From: Ruania halotolerans
GTDB taxonomy: Bacteria; Actinomycetota; Actinomycetes; Actinomycetales; Beutenbergiaceae
Reading direction: 5' to 3'
Assembly (NCBI RefSeq): GCF_021049285.1
Contig: NZ_CP088017.1
Location: 3,731,380 to 3,795,379 of the forward strand
DNA length: 64,000 nt
The notes beneath the pieces are model-generated. The model ran no database searches. It was not told where the DNA came from and saw only the letters and a list, made by a program, of their open reading frames with translations. The first letter of the stretch is position 1. Each line of letters begins with the position of its first letter. Shown here piece by piece: positions 61,501 to 64,000 of this stretch. The position numbers and the translations under genes were made by a program.

Positions 61501-61706
61501 TACCTCGACGTCGACCAGTCAGAGGCCGGGAGGAGCTCGGCGTCCGGGTTGTCGACGATGATGTCGATCGGGCCCGAAGGGGCCGCATCGGCCGACGCGA
61601 GCGCTGTCGGCGTACTGCTCGCCACGACGACGGTGCTGGCAGCGGCAGCGGAGTACTTCAGGAATCTGCGGCGGTCGAAGCCAGCAGGGGTTGCGGAGTT
61701 TTCCAT
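58542..61706 (-). CDS. Tat-exported multi-domain GH30-like hydrolase
   Basis: A 1054-residue exported enzyme. A Tat signal (DRRRFLKYSAAAAST) is followed by a golvesin-like beta domain (about 45-190, GPIDIIVDNPDAELL), three FN3-like domains (about 190-470, with repeats of the RYVVRR and YLVERA type) and a second golvesin-like domain (about 475-615). A (beta/alpha)8 catalytic part follows (LIEGMGVEVLYD to the end). Acid/base is Glu759 in SLQNEPQNRPP and nucleophile Glu863 in LVNTEFSYSG. QLIEGMG and TYWSPAPYFKSTDHLLGG recall GH30. The substrate is unknown. The accessory domains suggest attachment to a polymer. Confidence 0.82.
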   Translation of the reverse strand: MENSATPAGFDRRRFLKYSAAAASTVVVASSTPTALASADAAPSGPIDIIVDNPDAELLPASDWSTSRYANGYYGGNYAVSNWSETTTAVARWRPDLPSPGDYSVQIWLPDGDPNRSGAAAYKVHHSGQVTTVHLNQQEAGGFWRAVSDPLPFTADGSEYIELVVSEAQTPLKHVNADAARFVEPYVPAVPQEVTAVWIPGGEAEVGWAVADDVDHYVVRRSDSIDGPFETVAARVVSGSFLDVDTEGESDFAYTVAAVGPGGESDPSEPFLLERPDPPRDAPEVTIEPGNQQIGLTWDDVDSADRYVVRREVDDGSWVVVANRIVRLTYTVGRLPHGIDAKLTVSAANAGGEGPQTEVLEARPSGPPLHTPQGLVAAARDGAVELRWHGTDDAESYLVERAIPRGRRTATFEMVAETTEPIYVDEDVAAGFVHHYRVRGKNDDGPAVRSSFQASAVPGTSIEFVMRHSDAELDGEWGASSVMPGYRGHEAMVTPAGSGGAATYTPPAQLTGQYSVWMWFPHGDEDAASNAPVTVVHAGGEDTFAIDQRGAGCHWARLGDGVFTFDATAGHHVRVSSSSEGYVVADAIRLLPAAETASTTYQVDWTDPQQLIEGMGVEVLYDCLQPGGQLQCTTERVPQSLADAERDRWYDEMLTGFRHIRLALGLYLRGTDEEGRLIQGVYPGQIDDIAESAQRSGATVTPTYWSPAPYFKSTDHLLGGQLTSYDSSLLGDIADAMSADIDTLKAHGVPVGSWSLQNEPQNRPPNQSTGPYSMCYYAPPDYVTTFNTVAARIRSDHPELHIFGPDSGAGTTWITELTADDQASALMEGWSWHNGHRSDDPDSLVEAGATWKNLRDKPLVNTEFSYSGSSAANFVSTAKNILYHFLYYGSPTWYWLHALQPTNSNFADTRALGVWRPDTDSDPDDRYAHLNVGHWEFVGINWHPIVGFVKLMPHDAVRYSVLGDSPKDRDVTLFAFEGPDGSRGVAVLNGGSARTELSIDLGDTHHMTGAGFSEHDRFTDLGTQVASRLDCVLEPETMQFWTDRRVLRRRRALR

Positions 61707-61797
61707 GGGATTCTCCCATCAGGCGGGTACGCTGACACGCACCCATCGAGGTGTGACATCTGACATGGGCAGTGAGGCGGGGACTGACCTCCCCGTC

Positions 61798-61827
61798 CCC
61801 GGGGCCGGGCTGCTACCCGGCCCCGGG
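61798..61827 (-). terminator. GC-rich hairpin after the sugar-binding protein gene
   Basis: CCCGGGGCCGGG (61798-61809) pairs perfectly with CCCGGCCCCGGG (61816-61827) over a 6-base loop, 20 bases past the stop of the binding-protein gene. It separates the importer genes from the hydrolase genes and may lower read-through so that binding protein is made in excess. Confidence 0.75.
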
Positions 61828-61846
61828 ACATCTCGGTCGCGTGGAC

Positions 61847-63355
61847 TCAGCCGAATCCGAGATCGTTGAGTTGTTCGATGCCGGCGGCGACGTACTCCTG
61901 GTGCCCGAAGTCGTTGGCGAGCGTCTCGAGGAATTCGTCATACTCGTCCATCGAGCGATCGCCGGTGACGAAGCCGATGAAGCCTTCCTGAGCGAATCGG
62001 GTCGAGTCGCCCATGCTGAATCCATCCGGCGCCAGCACCAAGCTGCCGAGCGTGGTGAACGTCGGCTGTTCCTGTGCGAAGTGGATCTCGTCCACGGCTT
62101 CGGGAAAGGTGATCGGGAGGTACTCACCTTCGTTCCGGCCCGTGAACTGGTAGATCCACATATAACTCCCCTCGTTCACGCGTGCCTGCGTCGGGACAAC
62201 CTCGCCATCCTCGAGGTTGTAGTGGACGCCCTCGATCCCGTGAGAGACGAGCGTGCGCCCCTCCTCGCTCGCGGAATAGTTGATCAGATCGAAGATCGCC
62301 TGCATCTTCTCCGGCTCGTTCGCCAGTTCGGCGGAGAATCCGTACATCCGTGCTGAGTATCCATCCCGGCTGTAGCCGCTCTCGCCATCGGGTCCGGTCG
62401 GTGGGAGCATCTGGATCCACTCGGCGTCGGGCTGGACCTCACGGTACTGGTCGACAAACTCGGGCTTGGTGAAGTTCGGCCAGCCGATGTTGATCATGCC
62501 GACGGTGCCCTGCATGGCCCGTTCGTGCGCCTGGTTGCTGTCCAAGGTCATGAAATCAGGGTCGACCGCGCCGGTTGCGACCAGTTCCTGGATCCACTCG
62601 AGGGCTTCGCGGGTGTTCGGGTCGTAGAAGCCGTGGACGACCTCACCGTCCTGCTCGTAGAAGGTTCCGCCACTCGTGCCGCCGTAGTCGGTGCCAATAC
62701 CCCCGGAACCGAATGCAGGCCATATCGGAGACCAACTCCCGCCGTCACTGGCAGCGCCAAGCCCATAGGTGTCGTCATGACCGTTGCCGTCGGGGTCATC
62801 TTCGGTGAAGGCGACCGCAACGTCGTAGAAGTCATCGATGGTCTCCGGGACGTCCAGACCTAGGTTGTCCAGCCAGTCCTTCCGGATCCAGAACGAGTTG
62901 TAGTTCCACCCGCTCCCGGTGACAGTGGCATACGTCCCTTCGTTCATCTGCCCGATCGTGACACTGTCCTCGCCCATCGCCTCTGCGTACGGGGCCAGCT
63001 CATCGTCGAGATACTCGGTCACGTCCAACAGAAGGCCCTGGTCGGAGAATTCGTTCGCCTGGACCCGGTTGAGCTGGAACATGTCTGGCAGATCACCTGC
63101 GGCCACGTCCGCTGAGAGTTGTGTGCCGTAGTCGTCGCCAGCAGTAGCCGTCATGGTGATGTCGATGTCGAGCACCTCTTCCAGTGCTTCTCTGATCGGA
63201 TCGTCCTCGGGGATCGTCACCCCCGCCTGCACGCGAATATCCAGAGCCACCGGGCCGCCGTCGCCGTCGGCGCCGTCGTCGGTCGAGCTGCATGCCACGA
63301 GCGCGAGGGCACCGACAGCAACGACAGCGGAAACTCTTCGAACAACTTTGGTCAT
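61847..63355 (-). CDS. ABC sugar-binding lipoprotein (LplA/YtcQ-like)
   Basis: A 502-residue binding protein from ATG 63355, with GGAGG upstream. The lipobox LVAC (ALVACSSTDDGADGDGG) gives an acylated cysteine near residue 22. The mature part shows the long family pattern of LplA/YtcQ proteins, which import oligosaccharides such as pectin or mannan fragments: IPEDDPIREALEEVLDIDITM near the start, WIRKDWLDNLGLDVPETIDDFY near residue 160 and SMGDSTRFAQEGFIGFVTGD near the end. It differs in family from the + arm binding protein, so the locus has two unlike importers. Confidence 0.92.
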   Translation of the reverse strand: MTKVVRRVSAVVAVGALALVACSSTDDGADGDGGPVALDIRVQAGVTIPEDDPIREALEEVLDIDITMTATAGDDYGTQLSADVAAGDLPDMFQLNRVQANEFSDQGLLLDVTEYLDDELAPYAEAMGEDSVTIGQMNEGTYATVTGSGWNYNSFWIRKDWLDNLGLDVPETIDDFYDVAVAFTEDDPDGNGHDDTYGLGAASDGGSWSPIWPAFGSGGIGTDYGGTSGGTFYEQDGEVVHGFYDPNTREALEWIQELVATGAVDPDFMTLDSNQAHERAMQGTVGMINIGWPNFTKPEFVDQYREVQPDAEWIQMLPPTGPDGESGYSRDGYSARMYGFSAELANEPEKMQAIFDLINYSASEEGRTLVSHGIEGVHYNLEDGEVVPTQARVNEGSYMWIYQFTGRNEGEYLPITFPEAVDEIHFAQEQPTFTTLGSLVLAPDGFSMGDSTRFAQEGFIGFVTGDRSMDEYDEFLETLANDFGHQEYVAAGIEQLNDLGFG

Positions 63356-63403
63356 GAGTCCTCCAATGAACAAGTGCATCCCCAGGGATGCAGGAAAGTG
63401 CGG

Positions 63404-64000
63404 TCATCCTTTGACCGAGCCGAGCGTGACTCCTTTCTGAAAATGGCGCTGAATGAACGGGTAGATCGCGACCATGGGAGCGGCAGCGACGACAACGGCC
63501 GCCATCTGCAATGTCACCGTCGGGACAGCTGCTTCGATGTTCTCCAACGACTGCGACCGTTCAAGAATGTTGTGGATCACCACCTGGAGCGGGTACAACG
63601 CACTGTCCCGCACATACAGGATCGCCTGCATATAGGTATTCCACTGCCCCACCGCGTAGAAGAGGGTGAGCGTCATCAATACTGGCACCGACAGCGGCAC
63701 CGCCAGGATCACCAGGATTCGAAACTCACCGGCACCGTCGATGCGGGCCGCTTCGAACAATTCGAGCGGGAGCCTCTCGAAGAAGGTCTTCATGACCAGG
63801 AGGTTGAACACGGCGACCGCTCCGGGAATGATCATGCCCCATATCGTGTCCACCAAGCCTGTCGCCTGTACTACCAGATAGGTGGGGATGAGGCCGGCGT
63901 TGAACAGCATCGTGAACAACACCCCCATGAGGATGACAGTCCGACCGGGCAACTTCTTGTTGGAGAGCGGATATGCCAACAGCGTGGTGAGCGCCATGTT
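63404..64000 (-). CDS. ABC sugar permease (LplC/YtcP-like, partial)
   Basis: The gene runs off the right edge; about 198 C-terminal residues are seen of an expected 290-300. The reading frame is open at the edge, so the ATG at 63997 is internal. Helices and the EAA loop (ELFEAARIDGAGEFRILVILAVPLS) are visible, and the end IYPFIQRHFQKGVTLGSVKG is the standard LplC/YtcP C terminus. Together with the LplA-like protein 48 bases downstream it belongs to an oligosaccharide importer; the partner permease should lie just outside the window. Confidence 0.92.
   Translation of the reverse strand, partial: NMALTTLLAYPLSNKKLPGRTVILMGVLFTMLFNAGLIPTYLVVQATGLVDTIWGMIIPGAVAVFNLLVMKTFFERLPLELFEAARIDGAGEFRILVILAVPLSVPVLMTLTLFYAVGQWNTYMQAILYVRDSALYPLQVVIHNILERSQSLENIEAAVPTVTLQMAAVVVAAAPMVAIYPFIQRHFQKGVTLGSVKG

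Noticed and set aside
1-64000. CRISPR arrays, tRNA or rRNA genes, insertion sequences and phage genes
   Set aside because: Looked for regular direct repeats, cloverleaf-like sequences, transposase motifs with inverted ends and structural phage proteins; none was convincing by eye.

Overview
The window is GC-rich chromosomal DNA from an actinobacterium, most likely Micrococcales (Ruania, Beutenbergia or Bogoriellaceae-like; this placement is inference). The signs are an HspR-controlled dnaK-grpE-dnaJ-hspR operon with HAIR operators, three mycothiol-linked DinB/maleylpyruvate-isomerase-type proteins, Tat-exported hydrolases, ABC sugar importers without their own ATPase, frequent GTG starts and 4-bp ATGA/GTGA overlaps. 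No rRNA, tRNA, CRISPR array, insertion sequence or prophage was recognised.

Layout. 0-11.6 kb is housekeeping metabolism: an AAA/DUF4143 ATPase, an amidase, threonine catabolism (tdh-kbl), a dodecin convergent with kbl, a prolyl-oligopeptidase and pdxH. 11.8-18.9 kb holds a four-carbon acid-sugar module (otnK-otnC), a secreted glucoamylase-like hydrolase, and a WYL regulator divergent from a UvrA-like ABC protein. 18.9-23.8 kb is a DUF4282 membrane protein and the heat-shock operon. 23.9-26.9 kb is a worn accessory strip: an orphan ribbon-helix-helix antitoxin, a putative cysteine-hydrolase-like protein, a methyltransferase and a histidine-phosphatase pseudogene with two in-frame amber codons. 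26.9-29.6 kb is a three-gene cassette (ketosynthase III, heme-oxygenase-like diiron protein, unknown protein) that may be an undescribed biosynthetic unit. 29.7-42.7 kb is a chain of regulator/effector pairs (ArsR-SRPBCC, GntR-ABC, HxlR-quinone reductase, WYL-VOC, TetR-MFS, a Cmx-like efflux pump opposite a nucleotidyltransferase), most with a visible palindromic operator, plus a GH13 enzyme and a CDP-alcohol phosphotransferase. 42.7-44.8 kb has a fused SDR-TspO protein and a CPBP protease. 44.9-47.5 kb is an arsenic operon (acr3, arsR-arsC fusion, arsC) with a probable leaderless promoter.

47.7-64 kb is the most striking part: a polysaccharide-utilisation locus in two converging arms. The + arm carries a sulfatase, a lipoprotein sugar-binding protein, two permeases and a decayed murQ. 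The - arm carries a permease, a second sugar-binding protein, a strong hairpin, then a 1054-residue Tat-exported GH30-like enzyme with two golvesin-like and three FN3-like domains, a Tat SGNH esterase, a GH2 enzyme and a second sulfatase. Together these would desulfate, deacylate, cut and import a sulfated or esterified glycan. The glycan itself cannot be read from the sequence.
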